A DNA stretch of 64,000 nucleotides from Desulfosporosinus nitroreducens (GCF_023897015.1 NZ_JAMHFY010000009.1:1-64000), one strand, 5' to 3'; shown: positions 17,772-26,397, counted from the stretch's first letter. Translations and numbers: made by a program. Notes: generated by a model from the letters alone, not told the origin.

Positions 17772-17863
17772 TATTATTTCCTCGCTTTCATTAACTAACT
17801 TTCATCCCACTATGCTTTAGGTGAACTGGATTGCTCTTCTGCTGTGTGCGGATCGGAGAAAAA

Positions 17864-18181
17864 CTATACAGAAGTAAGTTTTAACCCTATAATACCCACC
17901 ATTATCAAGCATAGAAATAAAATTCGCAAGATATTAGCGGGCTCATTGAAAAGGAAAATACCAATCAACACTACACCTAAAGCACCAATTCCTGTCCAAA
18001 TAGCATATGCTGTGCCAATTGGGAGTGACTTAATAGCAAGTGACAATAAATAAAAGCTGACTACCACGCCTCCCAATGTAATCAAAGATGGGAATAATTT
18101 CGTGAATCCATGAGAGTATTTAAGTCCTATTGCCCATATCACTTCAAAAACTCCTGCAATTACTAAATAGATCCAAGCCAT
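17864..18181 (-). CDS. gdx: Guanidinium exporter / SMR family transporter Gdx
   Basis: 105 residues with four membrane helices, the length of small multidrug resistance proteins. Glu13 in [16 protein letters not shown] is the conserved transport carboxylate; [12 protein letters not shown] is characteristic of the SugE/Gdx branch rather than EmrE. It likely swaps H+ for guanidinium. The upstream guanidine-I riboswitch (18198-18330) supports the substrate. A GGAGGTG site stands 7 bases before ATG. Older annotations call it SugE. Confidence 0.85.
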   Translation of the reverse strand: MAWIYLVIAGVFEVIWAIGLKYSHGFTKLFPSLITLGGVVVSFYLLSLAIKSLPIGTAYAIWTGIGALGVVLIGIFLFNEPANILRILFLCLIMVGIIGLKLTSV

Positions 18182-18197
18182 GTTTTCACCTCCATTA

Positions 18198-18330
18198 CAA
18201 AAAATAAAGCCTGAAAGATACCATCTTGATATCTCCCAGGCTTTTATCCTTCCGTGACACAGCTATAAAACTGTGAGTTCTCTCTTGGTCACAGACCAGT
18301 TAAAACTGCGGAACCCTAGAGAACTTTTAT
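18198..18330 (-). ncRNA. Guanidine-I riboswitch (ykkC class) with terminator
   Basis: On the minus strand the aptamer landmarks appear in order: CTAGGGTTCCG (18309-18319), ACTGGTCTG (18292-18300), and ACGGAAGGATAAAAGCC with TGGGAGA following (18232-18255). The expression platform is a hairpin whose arms start AAAGCCTGGGAGATA and end TATCTTTCAGGCTTT, followed by T-rich sequence, about 15 bases before the RBS. This matches the published ykkC class, which turns on gdx-type exporters when guanidinium is present. No consensus alignment was run. Confidence 0.88.
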
Positions 18331-18544
18331 TATTAACTTTTTATAAGCAAAACTCTTTCAAACTAATCATTAGTATATATTTATTTAATCAATAAATATA
18401 TATCCTTTGTATGGTGAATTATCCATATCGATGAAATCATTTCCCACATAGGGCATCTCCTATTATAAAAAGAGAAAATATCCTATACATTTATGCTCCT
18501 TTTATCCTAATAGCGTGTTGTCAGATTTTAGCCCGCTATATTTT

Positions 18545-18951
18545 CTATACATCTGTGATTCCAATTAGTGTTGGACAATTTGCAAATTTGTGCGGGTTAG
18601 GGTAATCGGAAATGTTTTCAAATTCAAGTTTTCCAGTAAGAATGTTTGTCTTTTTCACAATACCCCAAAATTCGGGATAAGCACCTCTTTAATTTGATAA
18701 ACAGTCCCATACTGAAGACTGGACTGAGCTAAAATAATCTTAACCTGTTCAACAGGTATAGTATCGCTTGTCACAAAAACTATCAAATAAGGAACTGATG
18801 GCTCCTTAGTTACAACTAAATCCGCTTTAAACGTACTCCCATCTTTCAGAAAAACTGGATAATCAATAATTACATGTTCCTCTGGATATTTGTAAGCATT
18901 AATAAGCAGGTTTTTTGCACTAATTATTATTTCTCTGTTATTATTTTCCAA
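18545..18951 (-). pseudogene. Frameshifted small protein, restriction-endonuclease-like fold suspected
   Basis: A TTG start with AGGA upstream gives a 98-residue frame (18655-18951): FKADLVVTKEPSVPYLIVF, a pattern like the PD-(D/E)xK N-terminus of HsdR-type proteins. After the stop the neighbouring frame continues sensibly: KTNILTGKLEFENISDYPNP, ending GITDV stop at 18545. A frameshift near 18655 is likely. It may be a truncated restriction-enzyme subunit or unknown gene. Confidence 0.4.
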
Positions 18952-19004
18952 AACCTGTTATCCTTTCTTCAAGTATTTTCTATGTCAAATCTGATGTTGA
19001 AAAT

Positions 19005-19361
19005 TCAAAGCTGTGTTAGAAGCAATTCAGCAGCCAGATCCGCTTCCTTTTTGTCATTGAAGAACAGCTCTTGAATAAGCTTCTGTTCTTCATCGGTTAA
19101 GGCATGGATTGCCAGCCACAGATTTCGGAGCTGCTCCTGAGTGATGAGTGTGTCCTCAATGCTCGGTTGAAACTTAACAACGAGATAATCTGTGCTGACA
19201 CCATCCTCTTGGAAACGCTCCAGCGAAAGCTCGCACTGGCGGATCAGCTTATTGCGGTAACGCTCGGCCTCTCGCTCTTGATGGTAGGCATGGTAGATCG
19301 TTTCGCTTACCTCTACCCGCTGGCTCTTTACAACTATCGTATATCTTTAATTCTCTGACAT
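19005..19361 (-). pseudogene. ICE-type sigma-70 family factor, broken
   Basis: ATG (19359-19361) with GGAGG gives MSEN, then TAA, then continues in the same frame RYTIVVKSQRVEVSETIYHAYHQ and so on: EREAERYRNKLIRQ, SLERFQEDGVSTDYLVVK, LWLAIHALTDEEQKLIQELF, ending AELLLTQL stop. This closely follows the small sigma-70-like proteins of Tn916/CTn-type conjugative elements, which usually run about 140 residues. Both the nonsense codon and the C-terminal loss make it non-functional. Confidence 0.7.
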
Positions 19362-19452
19362 ATTCTTGTCCTCCAAATTTTCAAAATGTGATTGAAAACG
19401 AAGGACAAGAGGCGGCGATCTGCACCGATACTCAATATCAGGGGAAAGTAAA

Positions 19453-19492
19453 AGAGCATACAAACGGATGTGATAATCCGCTTGTATGCTCT
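19453..19492. terminator. Strong hairpin upstream of the sigma remnant
   Basis: agagcatacaa..cgga and tccg..ttgtatgctct pair with one bulge on each side and an 8-base loop. The arms are 15-16 bp. On the plus strand TTTTT follows a few bases later. The stretch 19493-19875 has no gene; poly-A/T tracts and a second weaker hairpin are seen, consistent with remnants of a mobile element. Confidence 0.5.
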
Positions 19493-19875
19493 CAAATGAT
19501 TTTTCGTATTTATTCTGTTCTGTCAGTTCGTGTCGTTGGCCACACTCTGTCGCTGGGGGTGGCAGGCTTTTTTTAATGGTTCACACAGCAAAGAAAACAA
19601 AAAGAACACAACGATACCCTCCTTGTACTGCCGTGTCCTAAAAAAGGGTGAACTTAATACGTCCCCTGAATTCTGATTTTTTTAAAGAAAACAGCAGCTT
19701 GATTTTAAAAAAATCAAAACCGCTGCATGGCCGCCAGTGTGCAATTTCAGCATGGGAAATCAACTGCCCAAACTACGGTTTTTTTTATTCGCCGCTTGGT
19801 AGTTTACAAGTTCTAATTAAATTGGTGAGCATTTCATACTCACAGAAGCTACACTGAGCAGAATGTTTATAAAAC

Positions 19876-20139
19876 TTACTGCTTGTCCTTTATAGTATTT
19901 GAAACAACTGTGCAAACACCTGCCACACAGCCTGCAACGCCCCATAATGAACCATAGATAGTCCCAACTGTTCCGGCTATGAATAGCCCTACGCCCACAG
20001 TTTTGCCAATGGCTGATCCAATTCTTCTAACTTGAGGGGATGGATGAGTGAGCTTGTCAACAGTATATAGGGATTTTTTCAAGGTGTCGCTCGATACTTT
20101 TTGTGTTCTACTTAGTAGCCTTTCGTTATATTTTTTCAC
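19876..20139 (-). CDS. Small Gly-rich membrane protein of unknown function
   Basis: 87 residues. The N-terminus is charged (KKYNERLLSRTQKVSSDTLKK); the last half is a glycine-rich hydrophobic stretch, RIGSAIGKTVGVGLFIAGTV, continuing through a second hydrophobic segment. It is the last gene of the MFS/ABC cluster and is 12 bp from the 60-residue gene upstream. The pattern could be a small immunity or phage-like membrane protein. I do not recognise a family. Confidence 0.5.
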   Translation of the reverse strand: MKKYNERLLSRTQKVSSDTLKKSLYTVDKLTHPSPQVRRIGSAIGKTVGVGLFIAGTVGTIYGSLWGVAGCVAGVCTVVSNTIKDKQ

Positions 20140-20151
20140 ATTAAATCTCCT

Positions 20152-20334
20152 TTAAGCGTTAAATAAGTTAAAGTTAATGACTGCGCTAATTAAAGCAACC
20201 ACACCGATTACAATTAGCCATACAGCCCATTTGCTTTTTGTTCCTTTGATTTTTGCCAAGCCCATTACAATAATCCCTACTACAATTAAAGCGATTGAAA
20301 TAATAGTGCCAACAATAAAACCAATATGCATCAT
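20152..20334 (-). CDS. Small membrane protein
   Basis: 60 residues with two membrane segments (IVGTIISIALIVVGIIVMG and WAVWLIVIGVVALISAVI) separated by a short basic loop KIKGTKSK. It sits 16 bp downstream of the MFS gene, on the same strand, and is probably co-transcribed. A role as a helper of the efflux system is possible; there is no direct evidence. Confidence 0.5.
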   Translation of the reverse strand: MMHIGFIVGTIISIALIVVGIIVMGLAKIKGTKSKWAVWLIVIGVVALISAVINFNLFNA

Positions 20335-20350
20335 TCTACCTCCATGTTGA

Positions 20351-21580
20351 TTATAAATTTTTAAATATGTTTTTTGAAAATAAGGCTATACAGCCCGATG
20401 AAACCGCTGCGCCAATGACTATAAAGTATGGTGCAGCTCCAAAGGCATCAAACAAAAATCCATATATTGCTTGACCGAGGGGTTGAGCGCACATGGACAA
20501 TGCCATAACACAGGAGAGGACTTTCCCGGTTAGCTGTGTGGGCGTTTCTCCTTGAATAAAAGTAAGCATCTGCACCGTCACCATTGTTGCAACGCACATA
20601 AGGAAGAAGCAGCTTGCACTAATCACGAAGTAGCTGATTAAAGGGGGCAAATTAAGCCACAATGTAGCGGCAATGGGCAACAGCAATCCGGCGGTAATCA
20701 GCAAAAGTAGATGTAGTTTTTTAATGTTTAGCTTTTTGCCAAGCACCCCTGTAAGAATTCCGCCAACAAGTCCTCCTGCTGCCAGTGCCCCCTGCGAAAG
20801 GCCGTATAACTGGTCGGACAAACCGAGCGTCAATGTAATAAGCACAGGCATAGACACAATGAGCATTGAGCTTAAAAACAGGTTGAATGCACAGATAATG
20901 CCAATGCTTTTTAAAATAACCGGCTTATCCTTGCGCATAAATAAGAAACTATCATAAAAGTCCTGCTTTACAATATTGAAAACACCTTGTTTTGCTTTGA
21001 TTCTTGTGTGTGGAATTTTTATAAATAGTTCCATAACCGCCGAAACGAAAAAGCAAATTCCACCTACTAAGACAATCGGAGTAATTCCCCACAGTCCAAA
21101 AAGCACACCGCCCAAAATAGGAGCTATAATTCCAGAAAGGGCATTGACCTGATTGATAATCGCATTAGCCGACAGCAAATGCTCTTTGCCCTGCAAAAGC
21201 GGCATACTTGCCTGTACCGCTGGCTGATATGCACCCTGTATGCCGTAAAGGAACATGAGCGTTATAATAAGGAGGCTTACCAAATCAACCTTACCAAGCA
21301 TTAAGTAAAGTACGAGCATCAAAGCCGCAGTTAAAAAGTCAAGTGTCACCATAATATTTCTCTTGTTCACTCTGTCCGCAATAATACCGCCTAATGGAGT
21401 AAGTATAATCATCGGCACAAAGGAAAGGGCTGTTACAATACCGAAAAGTGATGCCGAGCCTGTTTGGTTCAGTAGAAACAAGGGCAGCGCAAAACGGACG
21501 ATACCGTTGCCGAACAGCGAGATAATCTGCCCAATTACCACCAAGGTAAAATCTTTGTGGAACAGCTTTTTTTGTTCCAT
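20351..21580 (-). CDS. MFS transporter, macrolide-efflux (MefA-like) type
   Basis: 409 residues with 12 hydrophobic helices. The N-terminal GNGIVRFALPLFLLNQTGSA and the loop GGIIADRVNKRN (the loop 2-3 motif) are characteristic of the MefA-like branch of MFS drug exporters. It begins one base after the ABC permease stop, so translation is likely coupled. Substrate not known; export of a peptide or macrolide-like compound would fit the ABC partner. A TetR operator lies at the head of the operon. Confidence 0.75.
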   Translation of the reverse strand: MEQKKLFHKDFTLVVIGQIISLFGNGIVRFALPLFLLNQTGSASLFGIVTALSFVPMIILTPLGGIIADRVNKRNIMVTLDFLTAALMLVLYLMLGKVDLVSLLIITLMFLYGIQGAYQPAVQASMPLLQGKEHLLSANAIINQVNALSGIIAPILGGVLFGLWGITPIVLVGGICFFVSAVMELFIKIPHTRIKAKQGVFNIVKQDFYDSFLFMRKDKPVILKSIGIICAFNLFLSSMLIVSMPVLITLTLGLSDQLYGLSQGALAAGGLVGGILTGVLGKKLNIKKLHLLLLITAGLLLPIAATLWLNLPPLISYFVISASCFFLMCVATMVTVQMLTFIQGETPTQLTGKVLSCVMALSMCAQPLGQAIYGFLFDAFGAAPYFIVIGAAVSSGCIALFSKNIFKNL

Positions 21581-21581
21581 A

Positions 21582-22313
21582 TTACACCGCTTCCATCTTG
21601 TTCACCTTTGACAGCAACTCCAAGAAAACGATTAGTCCGATAACAAGCAGAATTGCCATTCCAATCAACATAATCGTAAAGGTGCGATCGGGAAACATAG
21701 AAAATAAATTGCCGCAGGGACCAACCAATATAATGGCTGAAACAATCGTCCATGACAACGATTTTTTAATAAACCCAATACGCATTGCCACAAGCCCTAC
21801 CGATGCGGCAAGTAGTGATAACACAGCGGTGGTTTTAAGGAGATACAAAAACTCGCTCGTTGTAAATGTTTCCGGCAATATCCCTACCGCATTTGAGATA
21901 GCACCGAATAACGAAATCACAGCGATATTACAGGTAAACATTGCAATGCATGTAAAGCTGAAAACCAAGATGCACTTGGCAAACAATATCCGGCTTCGCT
22001 TAACAGGATAAGAGAACAAATGAATTGCTTTCTTTCCAGCGTATTCCTCTACCGTGAATTTTGCATTCATAATTGCCGACATAACAGTAAAGGCACCTAA
22101 AGATATTGTACCAATCAGCGGTATACAGCCTTTCCAAGTCATAAAGATTTCAAAAGCCGTATCACTGGGCAATACACCTTTTGAGGCTTCTATTTGCGGG
22201 CCGTAACCGAACAAAAAGCAAAACCCAAGCACGACAATTGCGATTATAATGCTTGAAATGAGATAAGTGCTGATTTTGTTTCGCCGTAGCTCTAAGCCAA
22301 TTAGCTTAATCAT
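21582..22313 (-). CDS. ABC-2 type permease (bacitracin/lantibiotic-immunity-like)
   Basis: 243 residues, six predicted helices with a VEEYAGKKAIHLFSYPVKRSR segment before the third, typical of ABC-2 permeases. It overlaps the ATPase gene by 8 bases and pairs with it, as in LanFEG- or NatAB-like exporters. Function: export of a small peptide or antibiotic, inferred from partners only. Confidence 0.72.
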   Translation of the reverse strand: MIKLIGLELRRNKISTYLISSIIIAIVVLGFCFLFGYGPQIEASKGVLPSDTAFEIFMTWKGCIPLIGTISLGAFTVMSAIMNAKFTVEEYAGKKAIHLFSYPVKRSRILFAKCILVFSFTCIAMFTCNIAVISLFGAISNAVGILPETFTTSEFLYLLKTTAVLSLLAASVGLVAMRIGFIKKSLSWTIVSAIILVGPCGNLFSMFPDRTFTIMLIGMAILLVIGLIVFLELLSKVNKMEAV

Positions 22314-23034
22314 TATATTTTCCTCCTCTCATTTTTCCTATAAGATAATTTTCCAAATTGTTTTGATGTGTGTTTTTAAGTTCCTCCATATTTGCTACCT
22401 CAATTAAGGTGCCGTTTGCAATCACAACCACACGCTCCACAGTCTGTTCAACCTCGCTCAAAATGTGACTTGAAAGCAGGATGGTCATACCTTCATTTTT
22501 GAGTGAAATAAATAGCTCACGCATTTCTCTGATAGCAACAGGATCAAGTCCGTTAATCGGCTCGTCAAGCAGCAGTACCTTTGGTCTGTGGATGATACTG
22601 CGGGCAATGCCCAAACGCTGACGCATACCGAGTGAAAATTTTGATACAGGTTTATTTCCCACATCAGGAAGACCGACATGGCTGAGTGCTTTGTCAATAT
22701 CAGCACTTACGCCCATATATTCAAGATGAATAGATAGATTTTGCGATGCCGATAGATGCTCATAAAAGTATGGTACTTCAATTAAGCTTCCAATATTTTG
22801 GAGTACCTTATTCCTTTGCTTCCATGAGTTTTCACCAAAAACATAAGCCCCGCCCTCCGTTGGCTCAAGGAGTCCGGCGATGAGCTTTAATAGAGTCGTT
22901 TTTCCTGCGCCATTTACGCCTAATATACCGTAAATCTCACCCTGCGCCACCTTGATTTCAAGACGATTTAATACCGCCTTGCCGTCAAACTCCTTGCTTA
23001 GATTTTTCGTCTGTACTGCTATTTGGGTATCCAT
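22306..23034 (-). CDS. ABC transporter ATP-binding protein
   Basis: 242 residues; Walker A GVNGAGKTT (39-47), signature FSLGMRQR, Walker B VLLLDEPINGLDP and the switch LSSHIL. It pairs with the permease immediately downstream. Related to immunity and natural-product exporters (NatA/LanF-like). The operator at 23048 lies just upstream of the ATG, so the operon is probably under TetR control. Confidence 0.82.
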   Translation of the reverse strand: MDTQIAVQTKNLSKEFDGKAVLNRLEIKVAQGEIYGILGVNGAGKTTLLKLIAGLLEPTEGGAYVFGENSWKQRNKVLQNIGSLIEVPYFYEHLSASQNLSIHLEYMGVSADIDKALSHVGLPDVGNKPVSKFSLGMRQRLGIARSIIHRPKVLLLDEPINGLDPVAIREMRELFISLKNEGMTILLSSHILSEVEQTVERVVVIANGTLIEVANMEELKNTHQNNLENYLIGKMRGGKYND

Positions 23035-23047
23035 ATTTCCTCCTTAG

Positions 23048-23064
23048 AAACCGACTAGCGGTTT
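23048..23064. promoter_or_regulatory. TetR operator upstream of the efflux operon
   Basis: aaaccgactagcggttt is an inverted repeat: AAACCG on one side, CGGTTT on the other. It lies 14 bases upstream of the ATPase start. A closely similar palindrome precedes the tetR gene at 23787-23803, so one regulator very likely binds both. Confidence 0.65.
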
Positions 23065-23076
23065 TTATTTCTTTTT

Positions 23077-23099
23077 AAAAAAACTGCCGCTATGGCAGC
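23077..23099 (-). terminator. tetR terminator
   Basis: On the minus strand ctgcc atagc ggcag is a short hairpin followed by seven T. It lies 20 bases beyond the TetR stop codon and just before the efflux-operon operator, so it insulates that operon from read-through. Confidence 0.55.
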
Positions 23100-23117
23100 T
23101 ATCTTTAGCTGAATTTT

Positions 23118-23771
23118 TTACCCTACGAAACCGCCCATTTTATCATAAGCATTCATCATTGCCACTATAAAATCATCGTCTATGATATCTAACCCAAGCA
23201 GGCACGTAAGGGATTTCAAATAATTTAACCGTTTCCTTGTTTGAGAAAAATCACGATCAAAAAGAACTGGATTCATCCAAAAGTTCAGAAGCAACAAAAA
23301 TACTTCCCCGCATAACTCCGGGTCAGCCGTATGGATAGAACCATCCTCCACCCCAGCCGCTATCATCTTGCTAATAATTGGTGCATCCAGTTTGACGCAA
23401 TTCTGAATGCCACTCACAACAAAATGTGGATTTTTAACCTGTACACTCAAAACAATATCAAGTGCGTGGGTTTCTGTGTCAGTTGCGATGTGGTGCAATA
23501 TTTTTTTAAGCTTTTCTTTTGAATTTGGCGCAGGGGTGTTTTGTATGAGGTCGTTTAAAGTTTCGTAAACATGCTGCGAGCGCTTTTCTATGACTGCCTC
23601 TAAAATTTCCTCTTTAGATTTGAAGTGATGATAAACTCCACCCTTTGAAATACTAAGCGCATCCATAATGTCTTGTATGCTTGTCTGCTCATAACCCTTT
23701 TCAATGAATAGCTTTGCGGATGTACTTAGTATTTTCTCCAGCGTTTGTTCCGGGTATTTGTTGCGTCCCAT
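23118..23771 (-). CDS. TetR family transcriptional repressor
   Basis: 217 residues with the N-terminal HTH: KLFIEKGYEQTSIQDIMDAL followed by SISKGGVYHHFKSKEEIL. The C-terminal domain is the variable ligand pocket. The AAACCG palindromes at its own promoter and at the adjacent ABC/MFS operon indicate an auto-repressing, drug-sensing role. RBS AAAGGAGG lies before the ATG. Confidence 0.85.
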   Translation of the reverse strand: MGRNKYPEQTLEKILSTSAKLFIEKGYEQTSIQDIMDALSISKGGVYHHFKSKEEILEAVIEKRSQHVYETLNDLIQNTPAPNSKEKLKKILHHIATDTETHALDIVLSVQVKNPHFVVSGIQNCVKLDAPIISKMIAAGVEDGSIHTADPELCGEVFLLLLNFWMNPVLFDRDFSQTRKRLNYLKSLTCLLGLDIIDDDFIVAMMNAYDKMGGFVG

Positions 23772-23786
23772 AGTTCGCCTCCTTTA

Positions 23787-23803
23787 AAACCGACCATCGG
23801 TTT
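23787..23803. promoter_or_regulatory. TetR operator at tetR promoter
   Basis: aaaccgaccatcggttt is a palindrome with perfect 7-bp arms and a 3-base centre. It is 16-32 bases before the tetR start and matches 23048-23064 in both half-sites. Confidence 0.7.
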
Positions 23804-23952
23804 GTATATATGATATCATGTAGGCCATTAATTGTCAATATTATAATTTATGCATTTCAAATCAGTTCTAATTAATCGTATAAAACACGAACCTACAGAA
23901 CGTTCCTCTTTCATCACCTGTACTGTAAAATGGTGTAGGAGGTGAACTGTGA

Positions 23953-24111
23953 ATGGAGAATATTATAAAACAGCTTGGGCAGACAATCAAAACGGCAAGG
24001 CAAGCAGCCGGATTAACACAGGATATGCTTGGCGAGCGAGCCGATGTAACAGGCCGGTACATAATGGCTTTAGAAAACGAAAGCAAAAAGCCGGGCTTCG
24101 ATGTGCCTTGA
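23953..24111 (+). pseudogene. XRE-type regulator, truncated
   Basis: ATG with AGGAGG gives MENIIKQLGQTIKTARQAAG, then LTQDMLGERADVTGRYIMAL, ENESKKPGFDVP and a stop. It closely follows the N-terminal HTH of the small XRE regulators carried by Tn916-like conjugative elements, which normally continue another 50-60 residues. The break falls at the ~60-bp repeat at 24104-24158, so a recombination at that site truncated it. Confidence 0.7.
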
Positions 24112-24915
24112 GGCGACAAAAAAGATGCCGTTTGAAGCTGGTGGGGCCTTGGCGGCAGAATACTTAACAAAAAGCTTATAAAATTCTCTATAATCTGCAA
24201 CAGCAATTAATTCTTCATCCTTTTTTTGCCCAGCATACACCATTCGTTTAAATTCATATCCTTTATTCTTCAAAGCAATTTCCATAAAACAAAGAAATAT
24301 GCCCATATCAATACTATTATAATACGGACGTCTACCTTCCGGTATCATTGAACGAGCTTTCGTTGAACAATATATTTGAATATCATCGTCCTCACAAAAA
24401 ACACGCCATGGCTGAGAATTACACGAACTTGGCGCATACCTAACTACATTTGCCACATCTACAAAACGTTCGTCATTCCAAATAATCTCTAATTCTTTGC
24501 GTTTTGCTTTCGTATAATCTTTTCTGAATTCTACCGAACGACCTTTACCCAAAGCCAACATAATCACATAATCCAAACCGTCATACTGTTGCTCAGTAGT
24601 TTTCCCCATGCCATACCAACATGCGCCGATATTTTCGGAGGCCATCCACAAATCGAGTTGCTCCAAAACGTATCCAATGTTCAAAAGATAATTCTCTTTT
24701 TTTTCACTGTAAACCAAAAGGCAGTATTCTCCTCGTTTACACGTTGTTTTTTCTCGCTTAACGATCTGATATTTTAGGTTAATGTCATCGACTAAAGGTG
24801 AAAGCTTGTAAAGCTTCTCCTCAATCTTCTGCAATTCCTCATTTGATAACGAAAGTGTATCATCAAAGCGTCTGAACGATTTTCGCTTAAATATCATGTC
24901 ATACAAATCATGCAA
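24070..24915 (-). CDS. Putative TM nitroreductase family protein, copy 2, altered C-terminus
   Basis: Residues 1-235 are nearly identical to the protein at 257-1000 (FKRKSFRRFDDTLSLSNEEL, APSSCNSQPWRVF). After ADYREFYKLFVKY the frame runs into a ~60-bp repeat and a truncated XRE gene, producing an unnatural tail (SAAKAPPASNGIFFVASRH and on) of roughly 35 residues. The original C-terminus is therefore lost. Activity is uncertain. The tail reads the junction repeat antisense, which dates the truncation to the recombination event. Confidence 0.65.
   Translation of the reverse strand: MHDLYDMIFKRKSFRRFDDTLSLSNEELQKIEEKLYKLSPLVDDINLKYQIVKREKTTCKRGEYCLLVYSEKKENYLLNIGYVLEQLDLWMASENIGACWYGMGKTTEQQYDGLDYVIMLALGKGRSVEFRKDYTKAKRKELEIIWNDERFVDVANVVRYAPSSCNSQPWRVFCEDDDIQIYCSTKARSMIPEGRRPYYNSIDMGIFLCFMEIALKNKGYEFKRMVYAGQKKDEELIAVADYREFYKLFVKYSAAKAPPASNGIFFVASRHIEARLFAFVF
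24104..24158. repeat. Junction repeat, copy 1
   Basis: One of four copies of a ~60-bp sequence: tgccttgag, then aaaaaagatgcc, then ttgaagctggtggggccttg. Here it fuses a truncated XRE gene to the second nitroreductase. The other copies are at 28917-28981, 30115-30172 and 50233-50300 (minus). Each copy sits at a junction between unrelated sequences. Confidence 0.6.
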
Positions 24916-25109
24916 GATTTTTCTCTCCCTTTATAGAACATATTCAGAGAGTAAAAGATTATAAAATAATATTCAACTTAATTTTTAAAATTATCCTTTC
25001 GCAGCAGCAGAACCACAACCTCACAAGCCCCGTAAATTACCGTTTAATATTAAGTTATTCGTTATTGCATACAATCTCACATTTCATAATTTTTTTAGAC
25101 AATAAAAAG

Positions 25110-25150
25110 AAGAGGCTATGTTTATTCAGTAACGAAGAACATAGCCTCTT
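25110..25150. repeat. Hairpin in the gap upstream of the nitroreductase
   Basis: aagaggctatgtt pairs with aacatagcctctt (13 bp). It is not followed by a strong T-run. Together with 25198-25242 it accounts for most of the intergenic space 24916-25272, where no gene is evident. Confidence 0.45.
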
Positions 25151-25197
25151 AGATAAATGCCTGATGATAGCTTTATTAAGTTATTTTTGGTTTATAT

Positions 25198-25242
25198 AGA
25201 CCCCAAGGTATCAAGATTTATAAACTCAATACCTTGGGGTCT
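25198..25242. repeat. Perfect 14-bp hairpin
   Basis: agaccccaaggtat pairs with ataccttggggtct around a 17-base loop; the arms are perfect and GC-rich near the centre. It sits about 30 bases downstream of the hydrolase stop on the minus strand and may end that transcript, though a T-run is weak. Confidence 0.5.
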
Positions 25243-25272
25243 AACTATTTCATTTTATAGTGTTCAATATAC

Positions 25273-25893
25273 TTATTTCATGATGATATGATCTTTTAGC
25301 CACTGCCTGAAAAATTGCAGTTGTACATCCGTATGAAAGTAATGTTCGCCATCTTCCATTATCACTAAATCACAATTGTATTGCTTAGCATATGAAGATA
25401 CTACATCAAACTCGCACAATTCATCTTTCGAGCCATATAGAATTGATGTTGGCTTATCCCAATCTTGAATAGGATGGGACTTTACATAGCAATAATAATC
25501 CCAATACAAGATCTGCCCAATAGGCGTTACAATTTCCTTTTCAGTGCTTAACCTATCTTCGCTTATATCAAACCATGTCATCATGTTATTTATAATGCGT
25601 TCCATGTTTACCACAGGTGAAAGAAATAAGCACTGTTTTAACGATAAATTGTAATATGCCAGCAGACTGAAATATGCGCCCATGCTGCAAGCAAATACAC
25701 TTATATTATTTGATATTGATTGAGCATAGTTTATTACTGTATTAAGATCATGAACACAATTTTGAACCTTGCAGGCGTAGGTTTCATTTTTGCGTTCGCC
25801 GTGCTCCGGCAAATCAAAACTAAGCACCTGGCAGCCCATCGGAACTACTTCTTCTGCAAGTATGACGATAACATCATCAGCCTTGTTCGACAT
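25273..25893 (-). CDS. Alpha/beta hydrolase fragment, 5' end frameshifted
   Basis: 206 residues with the nucleophile elbow ACSMGAYF and a late His (EDGEHYFHT), plus an Asp in GSKDELCEF. It is about 65% like the protein at 42094-42804 (by eye). That paralogue has an N-terminal piece, PAILWGEPSDKIF and VHGNMSS, missing here. The same coding sense is present upstream on the minus strand, but one base is off: from the ATG at 25981, overlapping the stop of the oxidase gene by 4 bases, MIKKKLKIK leads in one frame into PAILWGNNSDQLF in another. Without the repair it starts at Met25893 and loses the oxyanion-hole HGN. Probably inactive. Confidence 0.6.
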   Translation of the reverse strand: MSNKADDVIVILAEEVVPMGCQVLSFDLPEHGERKNETYACKVQNCVHDLNTVINYAQSISNNISVFACSMGAYFSLLAYYNLSLKQCLFLSPVVNMERIINNMMTWFDISEDRLSTEKEIVTPIGQILYWDYYCYVKSHPIQDWDKPTSILYGSKDELCEFDVVSSYAKQYNCDLVIMEDGEHYFHTDVQLQFFRQWLKDHIIMK

Positions 25894-25977
25894 ATTTCCA
25901 TGTATTGCAACGAATAACTGATCTGAATTATTGCCCCATAAAATTGCAGGGATATTTTATTTTTAACTTTTTCTTTA

Positions 25978-26397
25978 TCATACGATAAAGTCCTGTGAGC
26001 TAAAATTTGTATAGTACCTGCCACATTGCGCGGTAAATCTCAAAACGCAATAGTCGGGGTCAGTGACTCCCTTCGAGTAGTACATCGTATCACCATCTCG
26101 CCAAATCATTTCCTTGCTCTCCTCATCCTCCATTACTTCCATCGTACCCTTTAACATAGCACCGCGAAAAAACCGCTTGTCGCAAAAATAAATACATGCT
26201 TTGGAATTAGCACGGTATTGAGCCACACGCATGGAAGAAGTATTGGTGGTAAAATAAAAGACCTTGATACCCTCACGCTTTCTTGGTGGCAGCATGGCCT
26301 TTGTGTTCGGAAAGCCGTCTTGGCCGACTGAACTGATAAAAGCAACACTTTGTTTATCAATCAGATTTCCAATAGTTTGTCCTGCGTCCATTAGCAT
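25978..26397 (-). CDS. Pyridoxamine 5'-phosphate oxidase family protein
   Basis: About 139 residues from the ATG at 26397, chosen because GGGAGG lies 7 bases before it (the longer frame from 26493 has no homology). MLMDAGQTIGNLIDKQSVAF and YFTTNTSSMRVAQYRAN are the FMN-binding split-barrel pattern of general-stress or bilin-type proteins; KACIYFCD follows. It overlaps the hydrolase's proposed start by 4 bases. Substrate unknown. It follows an HxlR gene and may be its target. Confidence 0.72.
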   Translation of the reverse strand: MLMDAGQTIGNLIDKQSVAFISSVGQDGFPNTKAMLPPRKREGIKVFYFTTNTSSMRVAQYRANSKACIYFCDKRFFRGAMLKGTMEVMEDEESKEMIWRDGDTMYYSKGVTDPDYCVLRFTAQCGRYYTNFSSQDFIV

